A DNA stretch of 64,000 nt, taken from positions 2,046,001-2,110,000 of the forward strand of contig NC_017910.1 of NCBI RefSeq assembly GCF_000262305.1, in the 5' to 3' direction. Below, in pieces: positions 33,941 to 42,762 of this stretch; position 1 is the stretch's first letter; each line of letters starts with the position of its first letter. This DNA is from Shimwellia blattae DSM 4481 = NBRC 105725 (GTDB lineage: Bacteria; Pseudomonadota; Gammaproteobacteria; Enterobacterales; Enterobacteriaceae). A program made the translations under genes and the position numbers. The notes under the pieces were generated by a model, which ran no database searches, had not been told where the DNA came from, and was given only the letters and a program-made list of their open reading frames with translations.

Positions 33941-35622
33941 CAGGCCACCTCCGTTTCAGCGGTGGTTTGCGGCGTGGTGTGTGCCGCTACGGGGGTGATC
34001 AGTTGCAACGCACAGGAGAGGCTGGTTAATTTTTTCGCCAGGGTCTGGGGAATGGCCGTCAGCGCCACAAAGCGATCCGGGCGCAGCACCACAACAGAGT
34101 CTGACTGGCTGGCAAACCAGGTTTTAATACGGTTCTGGGTATCCCCCAGCCGTATCACCCCCGGGTGGTTATCCTGGGGCTGATGGATCTGAACTTCCGC
34201 CACCACATTAATAAAGACGCACCCCAGCGCCTGCCACTGGGCAATCTGGCTTTTTGTCAGCCCCCAGCACGGGTTATTCCCCCAGGCGAGAATGGCAAAA
34301 CACGGGCCGATAACCTCATCAAGCCGCACCACCTCACCGCCTTCAAGGGTGACCCTGGGCTGAATAAACATGGTTCCGACAGGGCTGTTTTTCTGCCCTT
34401 CTGCGGCGACCAGCGCCCCCCGGGTATAGCGGGGCATGGGTTTAAAGCGCATCTCCAGGAAGTAGCGCTTCACCGGCGGCAGGTAGTTCAGCACCCGGGT
34501 CACCCCGTCGCGCACAACCCCGTGCCAGCGTTTTGGCGGCGCCAGCACATTGCCCGCCATCACCGAGAGGTCAATCATCGCTCTGGCGTGGTCGCGGCGC
34601 TCCTGCTGGTAGGTATCCAGCAGCCCGGCCCGGGCCTTGCCCTGCACCACCATGGCCAGTTTCCAGGCGAGGTTAAAGGCGTCGCGCATGCCGCTATTAT
34701 ACCCCTGCCCCTGCCAGACCGGCATAATGTGGGCGGCGTCTCCCGCCAGCAGGATCCTGTCTACCCGGAAGCGCTCCGCCAGGCGGGCGTTGTGGGTATA
34801 TACCCGCTGGCGAATCAGCTCTACGTTGTCCGGATCGGGCAGCACTTTGCTCAGTAACTGGCGCATCGGCCCGGGCTTGCGCAGTTGCTCTTCGGTTTCA
34901 CCGGGCATCACCATAAATTCAAAGCGCCGGATACCGTGGGGCAGCGCGGCGGAAACATAGGGCCGCACCGGGTCACAGCACAGGTAGATATGCGGGGTGC
35001 CCAGCGGATCGTTGGCAATATCGATAACAATCCACTGGTTGGGGGCGGTTTTCCCTTCAAAGGGGATGTTGAGCGTGCGGCGCACTGTGCTGGCGCCGCC
35101 GTCACAGGCCACCAGCCAGTCTGCATGGAGGATCTCCCGGCTGCCTGAGGGGGTTTTCAGGTTCAGGGTGACTCCATCCGGCTGCTGGCTGAAACTCTCC
35201 AGCTCCCGGGAGAAGCGCCAGCTGACATTCGGGAAACGCGCCAGCCCTTTAAACATCACCGCGTCCACCTGGGGCTGAATAAACGCATTGCGCCGCGACC
35301 AGCCGAACTCGTCAGTCATCGGCTGGATATCGGCAAAACAGCGGCCTTTGGGGGTTAAAAAGCGCATGGCGTGCCACGGGGTGGTATGGGGCAGCACCTG
35401 CTCTGCCAGCCCCACAGACTGCATGGTGCGCAGGGATTCGTCATCAATACCGATGGCGCGCGGGTAGTCGATCAGGGTGTCGAGCTTTTCACAGATCACC
35501 ACCTCAACGCCCATCTGGCCCAGATAGTTTGCCATCATCAGGCCCACCGGGCCCGCGCCAAGAATAGCCACCTGGGTATGAGACTGGGTTACCGCCTGAA
35601 GATCCGGTCGGGTTGTTGTCAT
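33940..35622 (-). CDS. mhpA: 3-(3-hydroxyphenyl)propionate hydroxylase
   Basis: An FAD monooxygenase that adds the second ring hydroxyl with NADH and O2; it is the first gene of the mhp operon. The FAD motif VAILGAGPVGLMMANYLG is at residues 17-34, ADWLVACDGGAST is the DG motif, and VDRILLAGDAAHIMPVWQGQG is the second FAD motif. The 560 residues compare with 554 in E. coli. CGATAATGACA around the start gives only a weak ribosome-binding site. Confidence 0.97.
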   Translation of the reverse strand: MTTTRPDLQAVTQSHTQVAILGAGPVGLMMANYLGQMGVEVVICEKLDTLIDYPRAIGIDDESLRTMQSVGLAEQVLPHTTPWHAMRFLTPKGRCFADIQPMTDEFGWSRRNAFIQPQVDAVMFKGLARFPNVSWRFSRELESFSQQPDGVTLNLKTPSGSREILHADWLVACDGGASTVRRTLNIPFEGKTAPNQWIVIDIANDPLGTPHIYLCCDPVRPYVSAALPHGIRRFEFMVMPGETEEQLRKPGPMRQLLSKVLPDPDNVELIRQRVYTHNARLAERFRVDRILLAGDAAHIMPVWQGQGYNSGMRDAFNLAWKLAMVVQGKARAGLLDTYQQERRDHARAMIDLSVMAGNVLAPPKRWHGVVRDGVTRVLNYLPPVKRYFLEMRFKPMPRYTRGALVAAEGQKNSPVGTMFIQPRVTLEGGEVVRLDEVIGPCFAILAWGNNPCWGLTKSQIAQWQALGCVFINVVAEVQIHQPQDNHPGVIRLGDTQNRIKTWFASQSDSVVVLRPDRFVALTAIPQTLAKKLTSLSCALQLITPVAAHTTPQTTAETEVA

Positions 35623-35908
35623 TATCGTTCCTCATTGCATCACGCGGTGGGGATTACCGGTAAGGGCAAACCGGCACCGCTACGGGTACGGGCTCTACTA
35701 CCTCGTTATTTGCCAATAACGACACCGAACAGCGGATGCCCCGGCAAGCCGGGATGAGGTTCCGGAGTTGTGACATAATGCTCCGGAAGTGCAGTTGCGA
35801 TGTAGGGTCAGGTAGTTGTTCATTCTTTGTTATTCATTTGTGAATGATTTTTTATAGTGTTCACAGTATATTCCCCGTCTTTGCGGAACAATAAGAAACC
35901 ACCCGCGC

Positions 35909-35923
35909 GTGCACCAGGTGCAC
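35909..35923. promoter_or_regulatory. Candidate MhpR operator
   Basis: GTGCACCAGGTGCAC is a perfect 15-bp palindrome like the operator known for E. coli MhpR. It is only 23 bp before the mhpR start but nearly 290 bp from the mhpA start. The 323-bp mhpA-mhpR interval also holds a TGTGAA and TTCACAG pair (35841 and 35860 region) and a TATACT/TATAAA stretch that could be the mhpA promoter. Confidence 0.75.
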
Positions 35924-35945
35924 CGCATTGTTTTATATGGAAATT

Positions 35946-36767
35946 ATGAAGAACAATACAGCCACCGAATACAAAAACGTCCGCGGCCTGAGCCGGGGTC
36001 TGTTGTTACTGAATTTGTTAAATCGCTTTGACGGCGGCGCCAGCGTTGCCCGGCTGGCAGAGCTGAGCGGCATTCACCGCACCACCGTGCGCCGGTTGCT
36101 GGAAACGCTCCAGGAAGAGGGATATGTGCGGCGCAGCCCGTCTGATGACAGCTTCCGCCTGACGCTAAAAGTGCGCGAGCTGAGCGAAGGGTTTCGCGAC
36201 GAGCAGTGGATTTCCGCCCTTGCGGCCCCACTGCTGGGGGATCTGCTCCAGGAGGTGGTCTGGCCGACCGATGTCACCACCCTGGAGGTCGACGCCATGG
36301 TAGTGCGCGAGACCACCCACCGGTTCAGCCGCCTTTCGTTTCACCGCAGTATGGTTGGCCGCCGCCTGCCCGTGCTGCACACGGCCGCCGGGCTCACCTG
36401 GCTGGCCTTCTGCCCGGATAACCAGCGCCAGCAGCTGATCGAGCTGCTGGCCGCCCGGCCGGAAGAGGAGTATCAGCTGGCCCGGGAGCCGCTGAAGCTG
36501 GACACCATTCTGCGCCGGGCCAGGCAGCACGGGTACGGTGAAAATTATCAGGGCTGGCGCCAGGAGGAGAAAATCGCCGCCATTGCGGTGCCGGTATTTA
36601 ACCAGCAGCAAATTATCGGCTGCCTGAATCTGGTGTATATCGCCAAAGCCATGACTATCGAACAGGCGGCGAAAAAGTACCTCGCCCCCCTGCAGCGGGT
36701 GGCAAAGCAAATTGAGCAGGAGCTGGCCGCCCCGGATATCCGGGCAGATGAGCACCATCCGTTTTAG
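35946..36767 (+). CDS. mhpR: IclR-type activator of the mhp operon
   Basis: A transcription activator that responds to hydroxyphenylpropionate. The N-terminal winged helix includes LAELSGIHRTTVRRLLETLQ; the C-terminal effector domain is intact through CLNLVYIAKAMTIEQAA. Starting at MKNNTATEYK gives 273 residues, near the E. coli protein; an ATG six codons earlier is possible. It is divergent from mhpA. No mhpT transporter gene is present in the window. Confidence 0.96.
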   Translation: MKNNTATEYKNVRGLSRGLLLLNLLNRFDGGASVARLAELSGIHRTTVRRLLETLQEEGYVRRSPSDDSFRLTLKVRELSEGFRDEQWISALAAPLLGDLLQEVVWPTDVTTLEVDAMVVRETTHRFSRLSFHRSMVGRRLPVLHTAAGLTWLAFCPDNQRQQLIELLAARPEEEYQLAREPLKLDTILRRARQHGYGENYQGWRQEEKIAAIAVPVFNQQQIIGCLNLVYIAKAMTIEQAAKKYLAPLQRVAKQIEQELAAPDIRADEHHPF

Positions 36768-36883
36768 CCGGGGCCGCAGGCCTTATTTCCTTTACCAGGG
36801 AACAATTCTCATTTAAATAAAATTGCGCTATTCCACGCTATTCTGCGTTTCTATAAATTCTACAAATCAGACAGGGAGTCAGC

Positions 36884-37213
36884 ATGATAATCAGCCCGCC
36901 ATTTGTCCGCTCCCGGAATACCGGAGAAAGTGACCTGTCATGGGTCAACAGAATGATACCCGTAGATATAAACCGGAATTTCCCGCTCAACCGGCATGCA
37001 TCATGGCACGGTGGTGTGCACGTACTCCACACCGACCGGCGCGAGGCAGGCTACGACCGCACTGAGTTTGTCCGCGCAATTGCGGATGGGGAAGTTGTTT
37101 CTTTTCGCTCTCCGTCTTCCTCAGCCAGGCGCGACGCCTTCCCGCTGAATTACAACCGCAATGGAAATTTGACACTCGAAAAGCCTGAATCAAACCAGCT
37201 AAGGAGAGCGTAA
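36884..37213 (+). pseudogene. Truncated M23-type peptidase effector (N-terminal remnant)
   Basis: A 109-residue frame beginning MIISPPFVRSRNTGESD. The segment SWHGGVHVLHTD to VRAIADGEVVSFR looks like the N-terminal part of the LytM/M23 peptidase domain found in cell-wall-targeting effectors, many of them linked to type VI secretion. The family continues after FPLNYN into the catalytic core with its HxH motif, but here the frame runs only into NRNGNLTLEKPESNQ and stops. An internal deletion is the simplest reading. The stop overlaps the next ATG (TAATG), so the two-gene coupling survives. The family assignment is from memory of related proteins and not tested. Confidence 0.55.
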
Positions 37214-38304
37214 TGAACCGATTCTCATTATTCCCGATTTTGATTTTCTTTATCTCCCCTCAACTTTTCGCTACTCAAACACGAAGCCAATATAATTTAG
37301 ATTCTGATAATTATGCATTGACATTACTTCATAACACTATGGTGGAGATGCTTCAAAGCGCCCCTCAAAAAATCCCGGAAACAATAACAGAAAAATTTCC
37401 ATTAAAAAACGACATTGACTTTACAATCAGTACTGAAGTGTCAAAAAAAACAATCAAAAAGCCTTCTGCTAAAATCAGTGATGATGAATGGCAGGCATTT
37501 ATCAACACAACGTTTAGTGCCGAATCGGAAAATGGAATGGTCAATTGCAAACTAGTTGATCTCGATGGTGATGGAAAGAGAGACCTCATTATTAATAGCT
37601 ACTCAGGAGGAACTGGATTATTTAGTTTTACTGGGGTTCTAAAACGCTCTGGTGATAAATTCATTGATATAAATAATACTAAAAATGATAGCCAGGCTAT
37701 AACGGGTGTTTTATATTCTGAAAATGGACGCGGAGCCAATCAGTGGGGACAGTGGGTTCGCATTAATGACCAAGTCTACGCACTTTGGTTCAATGGTAAA
37801 TATGCTGAAGATTCATTTTATTTGTTGCGACCATTTAATACAGACAATAAAGTCCCTAGTATAACCATTTATTATCAGTACGAATACGATAATTTCTCAA
37901 TAAAATCGGAAGAAGAAGATAAACAGTTAACCCCGGCATTAAACGATCATGATAAAAAACAGCTAATCAAATCACTCAATAATAAGTATTATTTTAATAA
38001 GCAACAGGAGAAACAGGAGCCTATTTGCCCCGTCCCGGCAGATACATCATCTGAAGATGCAGAACATTATAGAACTAAAATTGCTGGAAATTATGTCACT
38101 CAACCTATTGCAGCTATTCCTGTCTGGTTGAACGGGACGTGTTTCATCGGTTCTGTCGAAAGCTATTTTGGCCGTGGAGAGCTAATAACCATTAGCTCAC
38201 CGAAAGATTTGAATATACTTGGCACTTACTCTATTACGGGGATACGCCATATAAAATCAATAAAAAAAGAATGGAAATCCAGAGAGGAAAACATTCCTTT
38301 ATAA
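37213..38304 (+). CDS. Secreted protein, probable immunity partner of the truncated effector
   Basis: A 363-residue protein with a signal peptide (cleavage near LFA-TQ, residue 20), so it is periplasmic. Residues 116-124 read DLDGDGKRD, a calcium-loop-like motif followed by LIINSYSGGTGLFSF. The gene is strikingly AT-rich, with many AAA, AAT and ATT codons, unlike everything around it, which points to recent transfer. GGAGAGCG just before the TAATG overlap serves as ribosome-binding site. Its place directly behind a cell-wall-hydrolase effector and its periplasmic location fit an immunity protein, but no direct evidence for that is in the sequence. Confidence 0.6.
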   Translation: MNRFSLFPILIFFISPQLFATQTRSQYNLDSDNYALTLLHNTMVEMLQSAPQKIPETITEKFPLKNDIDFTISTEVSKKTIKKPSAKISDDEWQAFINTTFSAESENGMVNCKLVDLDGDGKRDLIINSYSGGTGLFSFTGVLKRSGDKFIDINNTKNDSQAITGVLYSENGRGANQWGQWVRINDQVYALWFNGKYAEDSFYLLRPFNTDNKVPSITIYYQYEYDNFSIKSEEEDKQLTPALNDHDKKQLIKSLNNKYYFNKQQEKQEPICPVPADTSSEDAEHYRTKIAGNYVTQPIAAIPVWLNGTCFIGSVESYFGRGELITISSPKDLNILGTYSITGIRHIKSIKKEWKSREENIPL

Positions 38305-38352
38305 TCAGATCTTCTGAAGATTCAAGTAGCCGACTGTAGCCCTGCCCGGCGG

Positions 38353-39186
38353 TTAGCGGGCGGCTTTCGCCTCCAGCCGGGCCATCATCGCCAGAAACGC
38401 CTCGCGGCTGATACCGTAATGGGGGTCATCCAGCCGCAGGCCGAACCGCCCGCTGAGCGCGTCATACAGTGCGTTGTTATCCAGTTGCTGTTGCTGGCTC
38501 TCCCGGGGGGTATGGCGGGTAATGCGCTGGTTAACCGCCCCGGTGCGCTCGCCGTTATGGTGCTGTAGCGCCAGCAGCAGATGGTGGCGGAAATGGGAGC
38601 CAGGCCAGTTCGCCGTGTAGAAGTTCGCCATTTCGTCGTCTGCCGGGTACAGGCGCGTGGTGTCGAAACGGTACTGCGCGTGCCACTGGCCACCACAGGC
38701 CACAAACAGCACAAAATCCGCCCCCGAGCGCCCCAGCCGGTAACGCCCGTGGGGGGTGGCCTGGATGGTGGTGTCATCCAGGCGCAGCGGGGCTGTCAGC
38801 GTGGCGCCACCGAACCCCACATCGGCAATCCAGCGGCTGCCGTTCAGCTCGACCAGGTTCAGGCGGTGGGTGCGCCCGGGCATATCCAGCGGCTGGGAGA
38901 CCAGCACCCGGGCATTCAGCCCCCGGACCTCAAAACCGATATCCGCCAGCGCCTGCTCAAACAGGCCGTTTTGCTCATAGCAATAGCCTCCGCGCCCGGC
39001 GGTAACCAGCTTGCTGAAGATCTGCCCGGGATCGACGGAGATCTCCCGGCCCAGTAACACATCGAGATTTTCAAACGCAATCGCGCAGCAGTGGTGCAAA
39101 TGCAGCGCCTTCAGGGTTGCCAGGTCTGCGGCAACCTCTCCCTGATATCCAATCCGTGCCAGATAGGCTTCGCGTGAAAAGTGCAT
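38353..39186 (-). CDS. nhoA: Arylamine N-acetyltransferase
   Basis: Transfers acetyl groups from acetyl-CoA to arylamines and hydroxyarylamines. The catalytic triad is Cys69 (GRGGYCYEQNGLF), His107 (RTHRLN) and Asp122 (IADVGFGG), at the family's standard positions. The 277 residues match E. coli NhoA (281). In E. coli this gene lies next to narV; here the mhp and effector blocks lie between. Confidence 0.97.
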   Translation of the reverse strand: MHFSREAYLARIGYQGEVAADLATLKALHLHHCCAIAFENLDVLLGREISVDPGQIFSKLVTAGRGGYCYEQNGLFEQALADIGFEVRGLNARVLVSQPLDMPGRTHRLNLVELNGSRWIADVGFGGATLTAPLRLDDTTIQATPHGRYRLGRSGADFVLFVACGGQWHAQYRFDTTRLYPADDEMANFYTANWPGSHFRHHLLLALQHHNGERTGAVNQRITRHTPRESQQQQLDNNALYDALSGRFGLRLDDPHYGISREAFLAMMARLEAKAAR

Positions 39187-39209
39187 AATCAGTATCCTGC
39201 GGGCTTTGT

Positions 39210-39821
39210 TTAGTTATAGCCTGGTTCTCCGCTTGTGGCAGCGCGTCTCGCCCCCTGCGGATTCAGCCGTACCACCACATACTGGCAGGGCGCACTGCTG
39301 CGATTGATAAACACACAGTCATCCGGGGGCCCCAGGGCCAGGCAATCCCCGGGCGCCATATGGTGCTCGTGGCTCCCTTCCCGGAAGATAAGCGCCCCCT
39401 CCTGTACCCAGATAAGCTGGCGGGCGTTATGGTAGCTGGCGGCGGGCATCGGGATCTCGCTGCCCGGCGGCAGCGTAATATGCACCAGATCCAGCGGAAT
39501 ATCGCTGTGCGGGGAGAGGTGGCGGCGCAGATACCCGCTTTGCGGATCCTGCCACAGGGGCTGGTCGTGATAGCGCAGCAGCTGTCCTGCGGGCATTTCT
39601 GCCCGGGCAATCAGGGTCGACATGCTGATGCCGAAGGCGCCGGAAATGCGCCCCAGCAGGGTGGCGGTAGGGCTACTTTCGGCCCGTTCAATTTTGTGGA
39701 TCATCCCCCGGGAGACCCCTGCCCGCCCGGCAAGCTCAGCCACTGACCAGCCCCGGGATTCACGTTCAGTACGGATCCGGCTGGCAATACGTTGATTTAA
39801 TGTGTCGATTATATTATTCAT
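39210..39821 (-). CDS. XRE-family regulator with cupin domain
   Basis: A 203-residue protein: an XRE helix-turn-helix (RESRGWSVAELAGRAGVSRG, residues 18-37), a linker, and a C-terminal cupin (ARQLIWVQEGALIFREG, MAPGDCLALGP). Such proteins sense a small ligand and regulate an adjacent operon. It is divergent from mnaT, whose product acts on amino acids or methionine analogues, so it may control mnaT. No ribosome-binding site precedes the ATG; a -10 (TATAGT) lies at 39828-39833 and a -35 (TTGCTT) at 39850-39855, putting the transcript start on the ATG itself, so a leaderless mRNA is predicted. Confidence 0.88.
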   Translation of the reverse strand: MNNIIDTLNQRIASRIRTERESRGWSVAELAGRAGVSRGMIHKIERAESSPTATLLGRISGAFGISMSTLIARAEMPAGQLLRYHDQPLWQDPQSGYLRRHLSPHSDIPLDLVHITLPPGSEIPMPAASYHNARQLIWVQEGALIFREGSHEHHMAPGDCLALGPPDDCVFINRSSAPCQYVVVRLNPQGARRAATSGEPGYN

Positions 39822-39829
39822 ATCGACAC
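39802..39829. promoter_or_regulatory. Inverted repeat between the XRE-cupin gene and mnaT
   Basis: GTGTCGAT (39802-39809) and ATCGACAC (39822-39829) are an 8-bp inverted repeat with a 12-bp spacer. It overlaps the regulator's start codon and touches the -10, so it is a likely autoregulatory operator. Confidence 0.6.
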
Positions 39830-39856
39830 TATATTGAACAAAAGGACGGAAGCAAG

Positions 39857-40375
39857 ATGAATATTCGCCAGGCGCATCACCACGACTGTGCGGCCATTGC
39901 GGAGATTTACAACCACGCGGTGCGTTTTACCGCCGCCGTGTGGAACGACAGCACCGTGGACAGCGACAACCGCATCGCCTGGATGGATGCGCGCACCGCA
40001 CGCCGCTTCCCGGTGCTGGTTGCCGAGCAGGACGGCCAGGTTATCGGGTATGCCTCCTACGCCGACTGGCGCGCTTTTGAGGGCTACCGCCATACGGTGG
40101 AGCACTCAGTCTATGTGCACCCGGAACACCAGGGCAAAGGGGTTGGCCGCCAACTGCTGGCGGCGCTTATCGGCATCGCCCGCCAGCAGGGAGTACACGT
40201 GATGATTGCCGGTATTGAGTCCGGCAATCTTGGTTCGGTACATCTGCACCACAAGCTGGGCTTTAGCGTCACCGGCCAGATGCCCCAGGTAGGCACCAAA
40301 TTTGGCCGCTGGCTGGATCTGACATTTATGCAGCTACAGCTGGATCAGCGCCAGCCCCCGGAGGCCAGCGCATAA
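39857..40375 (+). CDS. mnaT: L-amino acid N-acyltransferase MnaT
   Basis: A GNAT acetyltransferase; the E. coli protein (also YncA) acetylates L-methionine, its sulfone and sulfoximine, and L-phenylglycine. The acetyl-CoA motif VHPEHQGKGVGRQLL is intact and the end matches MPQVGTKFGRWLDLTFMQLQL. The chosen ATG (172 residues) follows GGACGGAAGCAAG, and equals the E. coli length. Confidence 0.95.
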   Translation: MNIRQAHHHDCAAIAEIYNHAVRFTAAVWNDSTVDSDNRIAWMDARTARRFPVLVAEQDGQVIGYASYADWRAFEGYRHTVEHSVYVHPEHQGKGVGRQLLAALIGIARQQGVHVMIAGIESGNLGSVHLHHKLGFSVTGQMPQVGTKFGRWLDLTFMQLQLDQRQPPEASA

Positions 40376-40388
40376 ATCCGCCCTGCCG

Positions 40389-40634
40389 TCAGGCGATTTT
40401 ACCGCCGCGGGTCAGGTGCTCCCGGCGTTCATCTTCCGGGGCGCGGGCGTCTTCACGCTCAGATTTTCCGTGATGGGCAACGGCCACCCGCAGCCGTTGC
40501 TGCTGCTGATAGCGCTGTTCGCGCGAGAGCTGGTCGTCGTCGCTCAGCGCTACCAGTAATTCGTTCATATGCGCAATCACATTCTCCTGCAGGGCCGCAT
40601 CTACCTGTACTTTCACATCATCAAAGTGAGACAT
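40389..40634 (-). CDS. ydcY: YdcY (DUF2526) small protein
   Basis: An 81-residue cytoplasmic protein of unknown function. It matches E. coli YdcY through VIAHMNELLVALSDD and SREQRYQQQQRLRVAVAHHG. The ATG at 40634 has a strong ribosome-binding site (GGAGG 4 nt upstream); the frame is open further upstream but without conservation. Confidence 0.9.
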   Translation of the reverse strand: MSHFDDVKVQVDAALQENVIAHMNELLVALSDDDQLSREQRYQQQQRLRVAVAHHGKSEREDARAPEDERREHLTRGGKIA

Positions 40635-40826
40635 ATAACCTCCGTGGTGGCCGGGCTCAGACCATCCTCCGCCCGGCGTCGCGTTCATTGGGCAAAACTG
40701 CTCCGGCAATTGTACCGCTATAGCCGCCGATATTTTACTGATAGCTAAAAAATTATCGTCCGGCTGTTTTATTGCAATCATCGGGTGCCACAGGCATCAT
40801 GTTAACTGATTTAACAAGGAGAACAC

Positions 40827-42080
40827 ATGCAGGAATTGATTTCGCTCTTTAATGAATACGGTATCAGTATTAATCACACCACCTCACTGGTCGCCATTCT
40901 CGGTATTATTATTCTGACCGCTGTTGTAGTGCATTTTATTTTACACCGCATTGTGTTGCGGGCCTTTGAAAAACGCGCCGCCGCCAGTAGCCATTTATGG
41001 TTGCAGATAATCACCCAGAATAAACTTTTCCAGCGGCTGGCATTTATGCTTCAGGGGATAATTGTCCAGTTGCAGTGTGTGTTGTGGCTCCATAAAGACA
41101 GTGAAACCGCCGTCATTATTGTGACCATCGCCCAACTGTGGATTATGCTGTATGCCCTGCTCTCTTTTTTCTCGCTGCTGGATGTGATTTACCAGTTATC
41201 CGTAAAATATCCGGTGGCGTCGCATCTGCCGCTTAAAGGCATTATTCAGGGGGTGAAGCTCCTGTCTGCCATTGTGGTCGGTATCCTGATGATTTCACTG
41301 CTGATTGGTAAATCCCCGGCGATTTTAATCAGCGGCCTGGGGGCCATGGCCGCAGTGCTGATGCTGGTGTTTAAAGATCCGATTCTCGGCCTGGTTGCCG
41401 GGATCCAGCTGTCGGCAAATAACATGCTGCGCCTGGGGGACTGGCTGGAAATGCCGAAATACGGGGCCGATGGCGCAGTCACCGATATCGGGCTGACAAC
41501 GGTCAAAGTACGCAACTGGGATAATACCATTACCACCATCCCGACATATTCCCTGGTCTCGGACGCCTTTAAAAACTGGAGCGGCATGTCGCAGTCTGGC
41601 GGCCGGAGAATCAAGCGCAGCATTAATATTGATACCGCCAGTATTCATTTTCTGAGCCCGCAGCAGGAGCAAAAACTGATCCGCTCGCGGCTGCTGAAGC
41701 CCTATCTGGAAGAGCGGCGCAAAGAAATTAATGCCTGGAACCACGGGCAGAATGACGAGGGCATCAATCAGCGCCGCTTAACCAATATTGGCACCTTCCG
41801 GGTCTACCTTACCGAGTATTTGCGTAACCACCCGCGTATCCGCAAGGATATGACCCTGATGGTGCGCCAGCTGGAGCCCGGTGTCAGCGGGTTACCGGTG
41901 GAGATTTACGCCTTTACCAATACGGTCGTCTGGCTGGAATATGAAGCTATTCAGTCGGATATCTTCGACCATATCCTGGCCATTATTGACGAGTTTGATT
42001 TACGCATCCACCAGTCGCCGACGGGGTATGATGTGCGTAGCGGGCTTGGCGGCACACGCCAGGCGCCTGAGGCGGGCTAA
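40827..42080 (+). CDS. mscM: YbdG-type mechanosensitive channel (MscS family)
   Basis: A 417-residue inner-membrane protein with four to five N-terminal helices, the MscS pore-lining segment (LISGLGAMAAVLMLVFKDPILG) and a cytoplasmic beta/alpha-beta cage (GDWLEMPKYGADGAV, TIPTYSLVSDAFKNWSGM). It closely follows E. coli YbdG, a miniconductance channel that opens on osmotic downshift. E. coli ybdG lies elsewhere on the chromosome, so this is a relocated gene or a second copy. AACAAGGAGAACAC before the ATG is a strong ribosome-binding site. Confidence 0.9.
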   Translation: MQELISLFNEYGISINHTTSLVAILGIIILTAVVVHFILHRIVLRAFEKRAAASSHLWLQIITQNKLFQRLAFMLQGIIVQLQCVLWLHKDSETAVIIVTIAQLWIMLYALLSFFSLLDVIYQLSVKYPVASHLPLKGIIQGVKLLSAIVVGILMISLLIGKSPAILISGLGAMAAVLMLVFKDPILGLVAGIQLSANNMLRLGDWLEMPKYGADGAVTDIGLTTVKVRNWDNTITTIPTYSLVSDAFKNWSGMSQSGGRRIKRSINIDTASIHFLSPQQEQKLIRSRLLKPYLEERRKEINAWNHGQNDEGINQRRLTNIGTFRVYLTEYLRNHPRIRKDMTLMVRQLEPGVSGLPVEIYAFTNTVVWLEYEAIQSDIFDHILAIIDEFDLRIHQSPTGYDVRSGLGGTRQAPEAG

Positions 42081-42329
42081 TTCCGGCGCCGGCAGGCAGC
42101 TGCTCTGCCGGTGACCGCAAACAGTTTAATGATATTCATTATTTGTACCAGCGGGTTAAACATATCAAACCAATAGCGGCAGCCTGTCATTCTTAACCGT
42201 TTGTTACGCCAGCTTTTTTAGCTGACATTAATTTTTTTGCCATTTTCTGCCTATAGCCATTTTTTATGCCGGTGATATAAAAATAACATTCCGCTGTATC
42301 ACCCGTCCTTTTATTCTGCTGAGGTGGAT

Positions 42330-42482
42330 ATGAAATTTATTATCAATGCCAACCAGTTAATTATTAAAATCGGCAGTGGTCATTGTGCATTTCCTAACAC
42401 CGCCAGCGGTTACCGGGCGATGACAGCACAATGGCAACAGTGGCGGATGCAGAATCAGCAACAAAAAAATATTTGCTGTTAA
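42330..42482 (+). CDS. Unrecognised 50-residue protein
   Basis: The frame begins MKFIINANQLIIKIGSG, with a central cysteine and a Gln-rich C-terminus (WQQWRMQNQQQKNICC), and ends in two cysteines. GCTGAGGTGGAT immediately before the ATG is a good ribosome-binding site, which is my main reason to list it. No signal peptide or membrane helix is clear and I recognise no family. The 248 bp before it holds a CCGGCAG/CTGCCGG hairpin after the channel gene and nothing else I can name. Confidence 0.45.
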   Translation: MKFIINANQLIIKIGSGHCAFPNTASGYRAMTAQWQQWRMQNQQQKNICC

Positions 42483-42624
42483 TGTTTCCCCCCGCCTGTT
42501 CCTTACTATAATTATTTAACCGGCGCTGTTATTAACAAGTGCGTTCATTGCATGTCTTTTCATGCTTTATTTCGCTAATAAACCCAACGCGCCCTGTAAT
42601 TAACCACCTGAAAGGGAGAATACA

Positions 42625-42744
42625 ATGAGTAATAATGAATGGCTGCAGGCTATCGGGCTCACTATTATTGTTGCAGCCCTGATAGGTATGTTTATGCGTC
42701 TGGATCGCGTGCTCTATAAAAAACACGACGGCAACCAGCAGTAA
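42625..42744 (+). CDS. 39-residue single-helix membrane protein
   Basis: MSNNEWLQAIGLTIIVAALI is followed by GMFMRLDRVLYKK and a charged tail. One membrane helix (about residues 9-25), basic residues after it and a ribosome-binding site (AAAGGGAGAATACA) support a real small membrane protein. No family is recognised. Confidence 0.55.
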   Translation: MSNNEWLQAIGLTIIVAALIGMFMRLDRVLYKKHDGNQQ

Positions 42745-42762
42745 CCGTCGGTATCGCCCCCG

